Assembly: GCA_016201285.1 (NCBI GenBank)
Contig: JACQDE010000067.1
Location: 1 to 64,000, forward strand
Direction: 5' to 3'
DNA: 64,000 nt
DNA from: Acidobacteriota bacterium
GTDB taxonomy: Bacteria > Acidobacteriota > Terriglobia > Acidiferrales > UBA7541
Shown here in pieces: positions 56,111 to 64,000 of this stretch (positions are counted from its first letter, which is position 1; each line of letters starts with the position of its first letter). A model generated the notes under the pieces. The model was not told the DNA's origin, searched no databases, and saw only the letters and a list, made by a program, of their open reading frames with translations. Position numbers and translations under genes: made by a program.

Positions 56111-57334
56111 CTATCGTTCGGGGTCGTGACGACGGCGGCTGGCCGCAACCGGCGCGGGAGCCGGTGGCGCCGGCGCAGCAACTGGAGACTGCGTCTCGCG
56201 GGCGTTGGCTTGCGCCGGGATCTCTATGGCGCGCCCGCCCCACGTGGAGACGGCCTGGGCTGCAAAGAGCGCGGCTGGAGGCGCCATCGTCACCAGCGTG
56301 CTCTCGCCCGTGCGCGCGAACGAAAGCTGCTGGGTGGCGGCGTCCCAGTCAATCGACAGGACGTCTCCAATCAAGATCTGCCCGGTGGAGAGCAGGTTGG
56401 CAAGCGGATAGACAACGTGCCGCTCGATCGCACGCTTCAAGTGGCGCGCGCCGTACTTGATGTCGGTGCCCTCCCGGAGCAGGAAGTCGCGCGCCGCCCG
56501 CGTGAGACGGAACACGAACTGGCCATGGGCGGTATCGAGCACGCGTCTCTGCACCAGATCCAGCTCGATATCGAGCACCTGCTCGAGCTGCGCCGGACGC
56601 AACGGGTGGAACACAACCACCTTGTCAATGCGGTTCATGAACTCCGGCGAAAACTTGCGCTTCGCCGCTTCCGTGGCGGTGCGCTCCACCTTGGTGTCCA
56701 TTTTGTCCGACGGCTTGTCGGATGGCTGGACGAAGCCCAGGCCGCCGGACATGAGCGTGCTGATGTCGGCGCCGCCGAGGTTGGAGGTCATGAAAATGAG
56801 CGTTTGCGAGAGGTCCACGCGGCGGTTGTCGCCGAGCGTCAGTGTCGCCTTGTCGAGAATACCAAGCAGCAATTGCCACAGCGCGTCGGAGGCCTTCTCG
56901 ATCTCGTCGAAGAGCAGCAAGCTCAGCTTCACGGTGTCGGTGTGGTACTGCGCGAGCGCCTCCTGGGTAATCAGCGGGTGCGTCTCGCGGTGGCCGAGGT
57001 AGCCCGGCGGCGAGCCGATCAGCTTGGCAATCTCGTGGGAGTGCTGGAATTCGGCACAGTCCACCTTGATGACCGCGTGCGGATCGCCGAAAAGGATCTC
57101 GCCCATCGCTTCGACGATGCGCGTCTTGCCGGAACCGGTGGGCCCCAGGAAGAGCAGGTTACTCACGGGACGACCGGGCGAGTGCAGGCCGGCGCGGAAA
57201 ACCTGGTAGATGTCCACGAGCGCGCCGATAGCCTCGTCCTGGCCGACGATCTTTTTGCGCAGGGCCGCTTCGAACTCGCGCGATTCTCCGCTGCGCCGGT
57301 TGGGATCCAGATGCTGCATGTGCGCCGCGCTCAT
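56111..57334 (-). CDS. Single-ring AAA+ ATPase of the Clp/Hsp100 (AAA_2) type
   Basis: A 407-residue ATPase. Walker A is LGPTGSGKTRI, Walker B LLLFDEIEKA, sensor 1 FMTSNLGG, and the arginine finger lies in FSPEFMNRIDKVVVF; the ClpB D2-small domain follows. It begins with IVGQDEAIGALVDIYQ, like the second ring of ClpB. There is no N domain, first ring or zinc finger, so it is neither ClpB nor ClpX proper. A Pro/Ala-rich tail ends the protein. It follows a small hypothetical gene on the same strand and may be an unfoldase or motor for a special substrate. Confidence 0.82.
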   Translation of the reverse strand: MSAAHMQHLDPNRRSGESREFEAALRKKIVGQDEAIGALVDIYQVFRAGLHSPGRPVSNLLFLGPTGSGKTRIVEAMGEILFGDPHAVIKVDCAEFQHSHEIAKLIGSPPGYLGHRETHPLITQEALAQYHTDTVKLSLLLFDEIEKASDALWQLLLGILDKATLTLGDNRRVDLSQTLIFMTSNLGGADISTLMSGGLGFVQPSDKPSDKMDTKVERTATEAAKRKFSPEFMNRIDKVVVFHPLRPAQLEQVLDIELDLVQRRVLDTAHGQFVFRLTRAARDFLLREGTDIKYGARHLKRAIERHVVYPLANLLSTGQILIGDVLSIDWDAATQQLSFARTGESTLVTMAPPAALFAAQAVSTWGGRAIEIPAQANARETQSPVAAPAPPAPAPVAASRRRHDPER

Positions 57335-57350
57335 GGTTCTACCCTCCCTC

Positions 57351-57785
57351 CTATCGGAAACTGCGAGCGGCCGCGCCTTCCGGGCGCGCCGTCTGCTCGA
57401 ACTGGCTCAATTTGACGTCCACGGTGGAACGGAGCAGCCGGAGCTGAGTGATCAGGTCCCGGGCGGCTTCCGGCGTCTCGCCCCACTGCAACAAGGTCGG
57501 GTACAGGTCGGCCAGATCGAGGTTTACAGTGCGAAGAGAGCGAACCAGCTTCTGGACGAATTCGGACTGGGGCTGGTAGAGTTCCTCGCGGCTCTCCACC
57601 ATTTCCCGAAGTTGCGACCAGTCCACGTCCAGCATGGGATAAGTACGCGAAACCTGGCGAACGACTTCGTCGGTGATGCGCGGCCGCTCGCCGAGCCGGG
57701 CGAGATGAAGTTGCTTCACCTTGCCCCGCCGGCGCACGTTGTGCACCAGATACCAGGCATTGCCTCTGCGGCGGACAAACGCCAT
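57351..57785 (-). CDS. Hypothetical protein cotranscribed with the AAA ATPase
   Basis: A 144-residue protein starting MAFVRRRGNAWYLVHNVRRR; GGAGG is found nine bases before the ATG at 57785. The basic N terminus (GKVKQLHLARLGERPRITDE) resembles the N-terminal region of some IS1634-type transposases, but no catalytic domain follows; the rest is helical and Leu-rich (FVQKLVRSLRTVNLDLADLY). Seventeen bases separate it from the AAA ATPase, so it could be its substrate adaptor. Function unknown. Confidence 0.65.
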   Translation of the reverse strand: MAFVRRRGNAWYLVHNVRRRGKVKQLHLARLGERPRITDEVVRQVSRTYPMLDVDWSQLREMVESREELYQPQSEFVQKLVRSLRTVNLDLADLYPTLLQWGETPEAARDLITQLRLLRSTVDVKLSQFEQTARPEGAAARSFR

Positions 57786-58127
57786 ACCGACAGCCTCCGC
57801 GCTCTCCGGCCCGGGCAATCCCGGGTCGTAGTGTAAGCGCCTTCCACTACCTCTATTCAGATTGGATGCAGCGCGCCCGGCGGAGTTGCCAAAGTTCCGC
57901 GACCCGTGCCGGCACTTCGCATCTACCTGCTTTCATCGGCAACATCATCTGAACCATGAGTCACGCACCACTTGGTTAGATGCTTTTTATCTTCCGCCAG
58001 TGGCCAGTGTGGTGGAGGAGTAGTGGAATCACAATCCCTCGCCGGTACAGGGTGAGCGTACGAGCGGGCTAGGCAGCCGGCTTGTACGAATGGGCTAGTA
58101 CCTTTAGGCTGTTCCCGGGAGGCTTTC
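57786..58127. other. Intergenic region with a 15-bp direct repeat
   Basis: No gene is supported in this 340-base stretch. GTACGAGCGGGCTAG (58058-58072) and GTACGAATGGGCTAG (58084-58098) are direct repeats with two differences, their starts 26 bases apart, placed 30-70 bases upstream of the alkyltransferase-like gene. They could be a regulator binding site. Confidence 0.45.
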
Positions 58128-58460
58128 ATGTCCTGGAACCTTGTCTATCGCTTTGTGAAGCGGATCCCGCGCGGGTGCGTTGTAACGTACGGCCAACTGG
58201 CCCGCGCATTGAAACTGCCGGGCGGCGCGCGCACCGCTGGCCGCGCCATGTTCGCGTGTCCCTCCGGGCGCGGCGTTCCGTGGCACCGCGTGGTGGGCGC
58301 GGGTGGCCGCATCCTGATCCGCGAACCGCACGCGTCGCTGCAGCGGAGGCTGCTGGAAAGCGAGGGAGCGCGGTTTGACGGACTGCGCATAAACATGGCG
58401 GAGCACCAGTGGAAACCCGGCCGAAGCGCCAAGAAAACAGGGCGTGGAAGCCGCCGTTGA
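58128..58460 (+). CDS. Alkyltransferase-like (ATL) DNA-binding protein
   Basis: A 110-residue protein matching the C-terminal domain of O6-alkylguanine-DNA alkyltransferase: VYRFVKRIPRGCVVTYGQLA, then GGARTAGRAM. The active-site PCHRV is PWHRV (VPWHRVVGAGG), so the acceptor Cys is Trp, as in E. coli YbaZ. ATL proteins bind alkylated guanine and hand lesions to nucleotide excision repair rather than removing the group. GGGAGG lies upstream of the ATG. A two-copy direct repeat upstream may be regulatory. Confidence 0.88.
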   Translation: MSWNLVYRFVKRIPRGCVVTYGQLARALKLPGGARTAGRAMFACPSGRGVPWHRVVGAGGRILIREPHASLQRRLLESEGARFDGLRINMAEHQWKPGRSAKKTGRGSRR

Positions 58461-58512
58461 ACGGGGCGATTTTCGTTGGCAGCAGAGTCTGGGATATGAT
58501 GACAACCTTGTT

Positions 58513-59433
58513 GTGAGCGACACTGCGATCCAAGTCGAGGACCTGGTGAAGAGCTACGGCCCGGTGCAGGCCCTTCGTGGCGTCAGCTTCGAGGTGTGCG
58601 AGGGCGAGGTCTTTGGCCTGTTGGGGCCGAACGGCGCGGGCAAGACCACCACGGTCGAGATCCTGGAAGGCCTGCGCACAGCCGACACCGGCCGCGTAAC
58701 TGTCTGCGGTCTGGACCCGCACCGCAGCGGCGCGGAATACCAGCACCTGTTTGGCGCGGCGCTGCAATCCACTGCCCTGCCGGACAAGCTACGCGTGGAC
58801 GAGGCGCTAGCGCTCTTCTCCAGCTTCTACCCGAAGAGGCGCGATACCGCGGAACTGGTTCGGCGCTTCGGGCTCGAGGAAAAACGGCGGGCCTACTACT
58901 CGCAACTCTCCGGCGGGCAGAAGCAGCGGCTGGCACTGGCGCTCGCGCTGGTGAACGAGCCGCGCGTGGTTTTCCTGGACGAGCCGACGGCGGGGCTCGA
59001 CCCCCAGGTACGGCGCGAAATCTACGACATCATCGAAGAACTGCGGCAGGAGAAAAAGACCATCCTGCTCACGACCCACTACATCGAGGAGGCCGAGCGG
59101 CTGTGCGACCGCGTGGCCATCATCGACCACGGCAAGGTAATTGCCTTGGGCACACCGCGGGAACTGAAGGAACGCTCGGCAGGGACGACGCGAATCCAGG
59201 TGCGGTTGGCGCAGCCGGCGCACGATGGCGCCCTCGAACGTCTGGAAGGCGTGGCGGATTGCCGGCAGTTTGAAGATAGCTACGTGCTGCACTCGAGGCG
59301 GCCGCCGCAGACCATCGTGGCGCTGGTGAAGCACCTCGAGGCCGAAGGAAATGAATTGCAGAGCCTGGAGATTGCCACGCCGACGCTCGAAGACGTGTTC
59401 ATCGAGCTGACCGGGCGGCGGCTGCGGGACTGA
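58513..59433 (+). CDS. ABC transporter ATP-binding protein
   Basis: A 306-residue ATPase beginning at GTG (SDTAIQVEDLVKSYG); an upstream GTG at 58444 is possible but overlaps the previous gene and adds atypical residues. It has Walker A LGPNGAGKTTT, signature LSGGQKQRLALAL, Walker B RVVFLDEPTAGLDP and the switch His in LLTTHYIEEAE. The C-terminal 80 residues are the DUF4162-like extension found in drug and polyketide exporters (CcmA/DrrA type). It pairs with the ABC-2 permease 15 bases downstream. Confidence 0.9.
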   Translation: MSDTAIQVEDLVKSYGPVQALRGVSFEVCEGEVFGLLGPNGAGKTTTVEILEGLRTADTGRVTVCGLDPHRSGAEYQHLFGAALQSTALPDKLRVDEALALFSSFYPKRRDTAELVRRFGLEEKRRAYYSQLSGGQKQRLALALALVNEPRVVFLDEPTAGLDPQVRREIYDIIEELRQEKKTILLTTHYIEEAERLCDRVAIIDHGKVIALGTPRELKERSAGTTRIQVRLAQPAHDGALERLEGVADCRQFEDSYVLHSRRPPQTIVALVKHLEAEGNELQSLEIATPTLEDVFIELTGRRLRD

Positions 59434-59448
59434 GGCGGAGCGGAAACA

Positions 59449-60336
59449 ATGAAACATGCCGGGACCTTGGCAAAAATCCGGATGCGGCTGGCGCTGCGCA
59501 GCAAAGCCTTCCTGTTCTTCAGCGTGATTCTGCCGCTCGGATTCCTTTTCTTTTACGCCGGCGTGTTCGGCCACGGCGACCCGCGCAAGGTGGCGTACGT
59601 GCTCGCGCAGGTGCTCTCGCTGACGGTGATGGGCAGCTTCTGGGGCCTGAGTGCGCAACTGGTGATTTTCCGCGAGCAGGGCATCCTGCGGCGCTTCCGC
59701 CTCGCGCCGGTGGGCGCGGCGGCGATGCTGGCGTCGAGCGTGATGTCGAATTACGTGCTGGTCCTGCCGACGGTGGTGATGGAGTTCCTCATCGCCCACT
59801 GGGTGTTCGGGATGACGCAGTGGGGGAACCTGCTCGGCGCGTTTGTGATTGTCTCTCTGGGGGGCATCACGTTTTCCGCGCTGGGGCTGATCGTCGCCAG
59901 CGTCACGAACAACATGCAGGAAACCCAGGTGATCAACAACGCGGTGTGGTTCTGCTTCCTGTTCATGTCCGGCGCGGCAATTCCGCTGCCCATCCTGCCG
60001 AGCTTCATCCAGCGCGTCGCGCTCTTCCTGCCGGCCACCTATCTGGTCACCGGCCTGCAAAGCGTGCTGGTGCGGCATGCTTCGCTGCTCAATGTGACGG
60101 CGGATGTGATCGCGCTGGCCGGGAGTTTTGCGGTGGCCTTCGTGATTTCCTGGCAACTCTTCCGCTGGGAGCCGGAGGAACGCCTGCCCGGGCGCGCCAA
60201 GCTGTGGGCCGCGGCGGCAATGATTCCCTTCCTGCTGCTCGGGGCGTGGGAGAGCACCCGCGGCGACCGCCGTGCCGAAGCGAACACGATCTTCGAATCG
60301 CTTCAACCGCTGGCCAACCCTTCGCAAACGAAGTAG
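59449..60336 (+). CDS. ABC-2 type transporter permease
   Basis: A 295-residue permease with six membrane helices, starting MKHAGTLAKIRMRLALRSKA. Typical ABC-2 segments are QLVIFREQGILRRFRLAPVG and MSGAAIPLPILPSFIQRVALF followed by LPATYLVTGLQSVL. Together with the preceding ATPase it forms an exporter for drugs, lipids or polysaccharides. A C-terminal extra helix and tail (AMIPFLLLGAWESTRGDRR) is present. Confidence 0.9.
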   Translation: MKHAGTLAKIRMRLALRSKAFLFFSVILPLGFLFFYAGVFGHGDPRKVAYVLAQVLSLTVMGSFWGLSAQLVIFREQGILRRFRLAPVGAAAMLASSVMSNYVLVLPTVVMEFLIAHWVFGMTQWGNLLGAFVIVSLGGITFSALGLIVASVTNNMQETQVINNAVWFCFLFMSGAAIPLPILPSFIQRVALFLPATYLVTGLQSVLVRHASLLNVTADVIALAGSFAVAFVISWQLFRWEPEERLPGRAKLWAAAAMIPFLLLGAWESTRGDRRAEANTIFESLQPLANPSQTK

Positions 60337-60377
60337 AATCCAATCCCGGCAGTTGTGCCCAATTCCTGAACGGGGTG

Positions 60378-61253
60378 ATGCTGATGAGAATTCGACTTGC
60401 GCCCGCGCTGTTCATTCTGCTTCTTCTCTTCCCTGCCCTCACCTTTGCACAGAAATCCGTCAAGAGCGGCACGGTGGACGTGAACGGCGGAAAGCTCTTC
60501 TACGAGGAAGCCGGCACGGGCGATGCCGTGGTGTTGATTCATGGCGGGCAGCTCGACCGCCGGATGTGGGACGACCAGTTCCAGCTTTTCGCCGAGCGCT
60601 TCCGCGTGATCCGCTACGACGTGCGAAACTACGGCAAATCCGACACGGCCACGCAGGTCTACGCGAGCGAGGAGGACCTTTACGCGTTGTTGAAGCAGTT
60701 GGACGTGGAGAAGGCGCACCTGGTGGGTCTCTCGCTCGGCGGGCGCATCGCCATCGACTTTACCCTCGCGCATCCGGAAATGGTGAGCGCGCTGGTGCCC
60801 GTAGGCGCCGGGATGACGGGTTTTTCGATGCCCGACAATTTCCCCTGGGAAGAATCGCTCGACGCAGCGCAGAGGGGCGACTTCGCGAAAGTGACCGAGC
60901 TGTGGCTGAAGAGCGGCTTCATGGCGCCGGCAATGGAGAATCCAAAGCTGGCGCCGCGGGTGCGGCAGCTCTCGATGGAGAACACCAAGGACTGGATGTC
61001 CAATCCGTTGCTCGAGCGGCGGATGAAACCCCCGGCCGTCGAACGCCTCGGCGAAATCCGCGCGCCAACGCTGATTGTGGCCGGCAGCCGCGACGTGCTG
61101 AACATCCAGGCCATTGCGGGCATCCTGCAGGCGCGCGTGCCGGGCGCGAGGACCGTGGTGATCCCCGGCGCCGGGCACATGGTCAACATGGAGAAGCCGG
61201 AGGAGTTCAACCGCGTGGTGCTGGAATTCTTGCGCGGGTTGCCGAAGAACTAG
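60378..61253 (+). CDS. Secreted alpha/beta hydrolase
   Basis: A 291-residue exported hydrolase with a signal peptide (APALFILLLLFPALTFAQ). The fold markers are VVLIHGGQLDRRMWDDQ (oxyanion region), nucleophile Ser in LVGLSLGGRIA, acid Asp in VAGSRDVLN and His in IPGAGHMVNMEKP. The cap domain is small. ATG codons at 60378 and 60384 are possible. It is about 40 bases after the permease and may be part of the same unit. Substrate unknown; esterase, lactonase and haloperoxidase-like roles are possible. Confidence 0.87.
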   Translation: MLMRIRLAPALFILLLLFPALTFAQKSVKSGTVDVNGGKLFYEEAGTGDAVVLIHGGQLDRRMWDDQFQLFAERFRVIRYDVRNYGKSDTATQVYASEEDLYALLKQLDVEKAHLVGLSLGGRIAIDFTLAHPEMVSALVPVGAGMTGFSMPDNFPWEESLDAAQRGDFAKVTELWLKSGFMAPAMENPKLAPRVRQLSMENTKDWMSNPLLERRMKPPAVERLGEIRAPTLIVAGSRDVLNIQAIAGILQARVPGARTVVIPGAGHMVNMEKPEEFNRVVLEFLRGLPKN

Positions 61254-61332
61254 CGCCGCGGCGTTTTTCGGCGCCGCACATGCCAAATTGGACGGCTGCG
61301 TCGCGGGATTTCCGGCCCGCTCAGGTTTGCGA

Positions 61333-61359
61333 TTGACAGTGAAATCCGTGTGCTATACT
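61333..61359 (+). promoter_or_regulatory. Putative promoter of the second aminotransferase
   Basis: TTGACA (61333-61338) and TATACT (61354-61359) with a 15-base spacer. Both hexamers are strong; the spacer is short. Transcription from here would give a leader of roughly 165 bases before the ATG at 61530. Confidence 0.5.
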
Positions 61360-61458
61360 TCCTCGCGGGAAGCGTGGAGTGCGGCACTTTCGCAATCATT
61401 CCGCAGCTTCCGCGAAAGCCGAGTGCGATTGCTCACGCCAGTCCGGACCGTCCTATGG

Positions 61459-61530
61459 ATGCTACGGACGGTTCCCCTTCTGAACAATCTCCTACATGAA
61501 GCAACGAAATCGCTGACCGGAGAGTGCTGA
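61459..61530 (+). CDS. Possible Leu-rich leader peptide of the aminotransferase gene
   Basis: A 23-codon frame reading MLRTVPLLNNLLHEATKSL and then TGEC, whose stop overlaps the aminotransferase ATG by one base (TGATG). Six of 23 residues are Leu. Its ATG lies in the loop of a hairpin ACCGTCC/GGACGGT (61447-61453 with 61466-61472). No strong ribosome binding site is visible, so translation is uncertain. If real, it would couple or attenuate expression according to leucine supply. Confidence 0.35.
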   Translation: MLRTVPLLNNLLHEATKSLTGEC

Positions 61531-62477
61531 TGAGTGTCAAGCCAACCGAGAAGATCTGGCACAACGGAAAACTGATTCCGTGGGACGACGCGAAAATACA
61601 CGTACTCTCGCACGTGGTGAGTTACGGCTCCGGGATCTTTGAAGGCATCCGCTGTTACCACACGCCCCAGGGGCCTGCCATTTTCCGGCTGAAGGAGCAC
61701 ATGCAGCGTCTGTTGAACTCGGCGCGCATCTACCGGATGGAGATCCCCTACAAGCTCGACGAACTGATGAGCGTGGCCACGGAACTGGTCCGCGCGAACA
61801 AGATGGACGCGTGCTACGTAAAGCCGATCGTGATCCGCGGTTACGGCGAAGTGGGCGTGAACCCGCTTCCCTGCCCGATCGATGTTTTCATGGCCTGCTG
61901 GGCTTGGGGCAAGTACCTCGGCGCGGACGCTATCGAGCAGGGTGTGGATGTTTGCGTGAGCTCGTGGGCGCGCATGGCGGGCAATACGTTGCCGGCGATG
62001 GCCAAGTCTGCGGCGAACTACATGAATTCGCAGCTCATTCGCATGGAAGCCATCATCAACGGCTACGTCGAGGGCATCGCGCTGGACGTGAATGGCTGCG
62101 TGAGCGAAGGCTCCGGCGAAAACATTTTCGTCGTGTACGAGGGCACCGTGCTGACGCCGCCGCTGGCGAACAGCGTGCTGCCAGGCATCACGCGGAGCGC
62201 CGTGATGACGCTATGCCACGACCTGGGCATCCCGGTGCAGGAACAAATGATCCCGCGCGAGATGCTCTACATCGCCGAGGAAGTTTTTCTGGTCGGCACG
62301 GCCACGGAAATCTCGCCGGTGCGCTCGATTGACCGTTCGCCGATCGGAAAGGGCTCACGCGGGCCCATCACCAAGCGCTTGCAGGATGAGTTCTTCGCCC
62401 TCGTGCAGGGAGAGAAACCCGACCGCCACGGCTGGCTCACGCTGGTGCACTCGCCGGTAAGCGCCAACGTGCGGTAA
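61530..62477 (+). CDS. ilvE: Branched-chain amino acid aminotransferase, second copy
   Basis: A 315-residue class IV aminotransferase starting MSVKPTEKIWHNGKLIPWDD. Markers are HVVSYGSGIFEGIRCYHTPQ, the lysine region MAKSAANYMNSQLIRMEA, NGCVSEGSGENIFVV and LPGITRSAVMTL. It fits the standard biosynthetic IlvE better than the catabolic-operon copy at 5104. GGAGAG precedes the ATG. It has its own promoter candidate and an unusual leader. Position in a single-gene unit suggests independent control. Confidence 0.95.
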   Translation: MSVKPTEKIWHNGKLIPWDDAKIHVLSHVVSYGSGIFEGIRCYHTPQGPAIFRLKEHMQRLLNSARIYRMEIPYKLDELMSVATELVRANKMDACYVKPIVIRGYGEVGVNPLPCPIDVFMACWAWGKYLGADAIEQGVDVCVSSWARMAGNTLPAMAKSAANYMNSQLIRMEAIINGYVEGIALDVNGCVSEGSGENIFVVYEGTVLTPPLANSVLPGITRSAVMTLCHDLGIPVQEQMIPREMLYIAEEVFLVGTATEISPVRSIDRSPIGKGSRGPITKRLQDEFFALVQGEKPDRHGWLTLVHSPVSANVR

Positions 62478-62658
62478 AAACCGGGGCGCGGCGGGACAAC
62501 GGTACCCTCTCGATCTCGGATCTCAGTATTCCACCTGGTAACAGCGACGTGCGGGACAAGGTGGTTTCGTCCCTCCCAGTTGCCGTCCCCGCGTTGACTT
62601 GCAAACTTCGGCGGCCTAAGATGCGCGACTGCCTAAATCTACAGCCCACGAGGAAACT

Positions 62659-64000
62659 ATGTTGAGGAAATCGCTTGGAATTCTGTCCGCGATTGCGCTG
62701 ATGGCGACGGCATCCGTCGCCCAGAAGCCGAAGTCAAAGCCGAAAGAGGCACCCGTGCCGGCGGCCGCAGCCGCCGCTCCCGCCGCGCCGGCCGAACTGG
62801 CGCTCGATCCGGTGCTGCTGCGAAACTTGAAGGCGCGGAGCATCGGCCCGGCGGTGATGGGCGGTCGCGTGTCGGACATTGCGATTGACCCGAATGATCC
62901 GTCCACGTTCTACGTCGCGCTGGGCACCGGTGGAGTGATGAAAACAACAAACAACGGCGTGACGTTGGACGGGATCTTCGAGAAGGAAGCCGTGGCGGCG
63001 GTTGGTGCGGTGGCCGTGGCGCCGTCGGACTCCAAGGTGGTGTGGGTGGGGACCGGCGAGGCCAACGACCGCAACAGCTCGAGCTGGGGCGGCGGCGTGT
63101 ATCGCTCGACCGATGGCGGCGACACGTGGACGAACACCGGACTGAAGAACAGCCGCACGATTGCCCGCATCGTGGTTCATCCGAGCGATCCCAAAACCGC
63201 CTGGGTAGCAGCCGTGGGTGACCTGTGGAACTTCGGCGGCGACCGCGGGCTTTACAAGACGACGGACGGCGGCGCGACGTGGAAGCGCGTGCTGGGGGCA
63301 CCGGCGCCGTACAACGACCGCGTCGGCTGTGGCGACGTAGCACTCGATCCCTCGGATTCCAATGTGCTGTACGCAACGCTCTACGCGCGCCAGCGCACAC
63401 CGTGGTCGTTTCTTTCCGGCCGGGCCATCACCGACGGCAAAGACGTCGGTGGCATCTTCAAGAGCACCGACAGCGGCGAGACATGGAAGAAACTCGACAA
63501 GGGATTGCCGGGCGGCATGGGCCGCATCGGCCTGAGCATTTACCGCAAGAATCCAAAGATTGTTTATGCCGTTGTGCAGAGCGACGAGGGTGGCACCAGC
63601 GCGATTGACGAAATTCGCAGCAAGCGCGGCGGCGTCTTCCGCTCCGAGGACGCCGGCGAGAGCTGGACGCGCATGAACGGCCTCAACCCGCGGCCGTTCT
63701 ACTTCAGCCAGATCCGCGTGGACCCCGAGAACGACCAGCGGATTTACGTGCTCGGCTTCGCCCTGCATGTTTCCGATGATGGCGGGAAATCCTTTCGCGA
63801 GGATTTGTTCGAAAAAGTGCATCCGGACCTCCACGCGCTGGCGATTGACGCCAGGAATCCAAAGCGGGTGCTGCTCGGCACAGACGGAGGACTCTATCAG
63901 AGCTTTGACGCCGGCAAAGTGTGGGAGCATCTGACGCGGTTCGCGGCGGGCGAGTTTTACCGCATCAATTACGACATGAGCACGCCCTACCGCATCTGTG
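62659..64000 (+). CDS. Secreted BNR/sortilin-type beta-propeller protein (partial)
   Basis: The gene runs off the right edge; at least 447 residues are seen. A signal peptide (RKSLGILSAIALMATASVAQ) and a Pro/Ala-rich linker precede a beta-propeller with six Asp-box motifs, for example GVYRSTDGGDTW, GLYKTTDGGATW, GIFKSTDSGETW and GVFRSEDAGESW. It resembles the VPS10/sortilin-like glycosyl-hydrolase-related proteins common in Acidobacteriota and Bacteroidota secretomes, normally about 1000 residues. GAGGAAAC precedes the ATG. Likely an extracellular binding or degradative protein; activity cannot be named. Confidence 0.85.
   Translation, partial: MLRKSLGILSAIALMATASVAQKPKSKPKEAPVPAAAAAAPAAPAELALDPVLLRNLKARSIGPAVMGGRVSDIAIDPNDPSTFYVALGTGGVMKTTNNGVTLDGIFEKEAVAAVGAVAVAPSDSKVVWVGTGEANDRNSSSWGGGVYRSTDGGDTWTNTGLKNSRTIARIVVHPSDPKTAWVAAVGDLWNFGGDRGLYKTTDGGATWKRVLGAPAPYNDRVGCGDVALDPSDSNVLYATLYARQRTPWSFLSGRAITDGKDVGGIFKSTDSGETWKKLDKGLPGGMGRIGLSIYRKNPKIVYAVVQSDEGGTSAIDEIRSKRGGVFRSEDAGESWTRMNGLNPRPFYFSQIRVDPENDQRIYVLGFALHVSDDGGKSFREDLFEKVHPDLHALAIDARNPKRVLLGTDGGLYQSFDAGKVWEHLTRFAAGEFYRINYDMSTPYRIC

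Noticed and set aside
58807-60327. Minus-strand frame of 506 codons opposite the ABC transporter genes
   Set aside because: Shadow frame rich in Arg, His and Gln; both transporter genes on the plus strand have intact motifs.

Overview
The window is GC-rich bacterial chromosome, almost fully coding, with tight operons and many ATGA-type start/stop overlaps. The gene mix fits a member of the Acidobacteriota or a close relative: ferredoxin-dependent 2-oxoacid oxidoreductases, NrfD-type membrane proteins, many secreted peptidases, BNR/sortilin-type secreted protein, a DUF4097-like remnant and short palindromic repeats between genes. The taxon is an inference from gene style, because no rRNA or other phylogenetic marker is present. 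I see no intact phage, insertion sequence, CRISPR array, rRNA or complete tRNA.

Layout. 0.5-6.1 kb: an RsbRD-like sensor gene, CoA-transferase, a branched-chain 2-oxoacid:ferredoxin oxidoreductase (ferredoxin, alpha, fused beta-gamma) and a branched-chain aminotransferase, closed by a strong terminator. 6.5-15.7 kb: a membrane-anchored GcvH-like protein without the lipoyl lysine, then a seven-gene run (HybA-like ferredoxin, HybB/NrfD membrane protein, haem-motif histidine kinase, sigma-54 response regulator, archaemetzincin, second 2-oxoacid oxidoreductase) preceded by a near-consensus sigma-54 promoter at 7519. 15.7-29.5 kb: MerR regulator, beta-lactamase and gamma-glutamyltranspeptidase, glycogen branching enzyme, small secreted proteins, a Lys/Ala/Glu repeat protein, a glutaredoxin with an in-frame UGA at its active-site Cys, a permease, an epimerase, and a cystathionine synthase/lyase. 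29.5-39.1 kb: CorA/CutA, phosphohexomutase, FtsB-like, acyltransferase, CPBP protease, ThiG, M28 peptidase, acyl-CoA synthetase. 39.2-48 kb: histidine degradation (HutU, HutI, bifunctional FTCD) plus an M1 aminopeptidase. 49.2-54.4 kb: a complete glycine cleavage set (T, H, P1, P2) beside a divergent RsbW-like ATPase and Cys-rich protein. 54.5-64 kb: M48 protease, AAA ATPase, alkyltransferase-like protein, ABC exporter, hydrolase, second aminotransferase, and a BNR-repeat protein cut by the window end.

How it works together. Much of the window concerns amino-acid carbon: branched-chain transamination and oxidative decarboxylation to acyl-CoA with ferredoxin reduction, histidine to glutamate with one-carbon transfer to tetrahydrofolate, and glycine cleavage feeding the same folate pool, supported by secreted peptidases. 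The 7.5-15.7 kb operon appears to couple a second 2-oxoacid oxidoreductase to a membrane quinone-interacting module, under a periplasmic haem-sensing two-component system acting through sigma-54.

Most notable points: (1) a selenocysteine-type glutaredoxin (24724-24981, minus) with a SECIS-like hairpin directly after the UGA, normally missed by gene callers; (2) the sigma-54 controlled redox operon with no known catalytic partner for its NrfD module; (3) the lysine-less membrane GcvH-like protein beside it.
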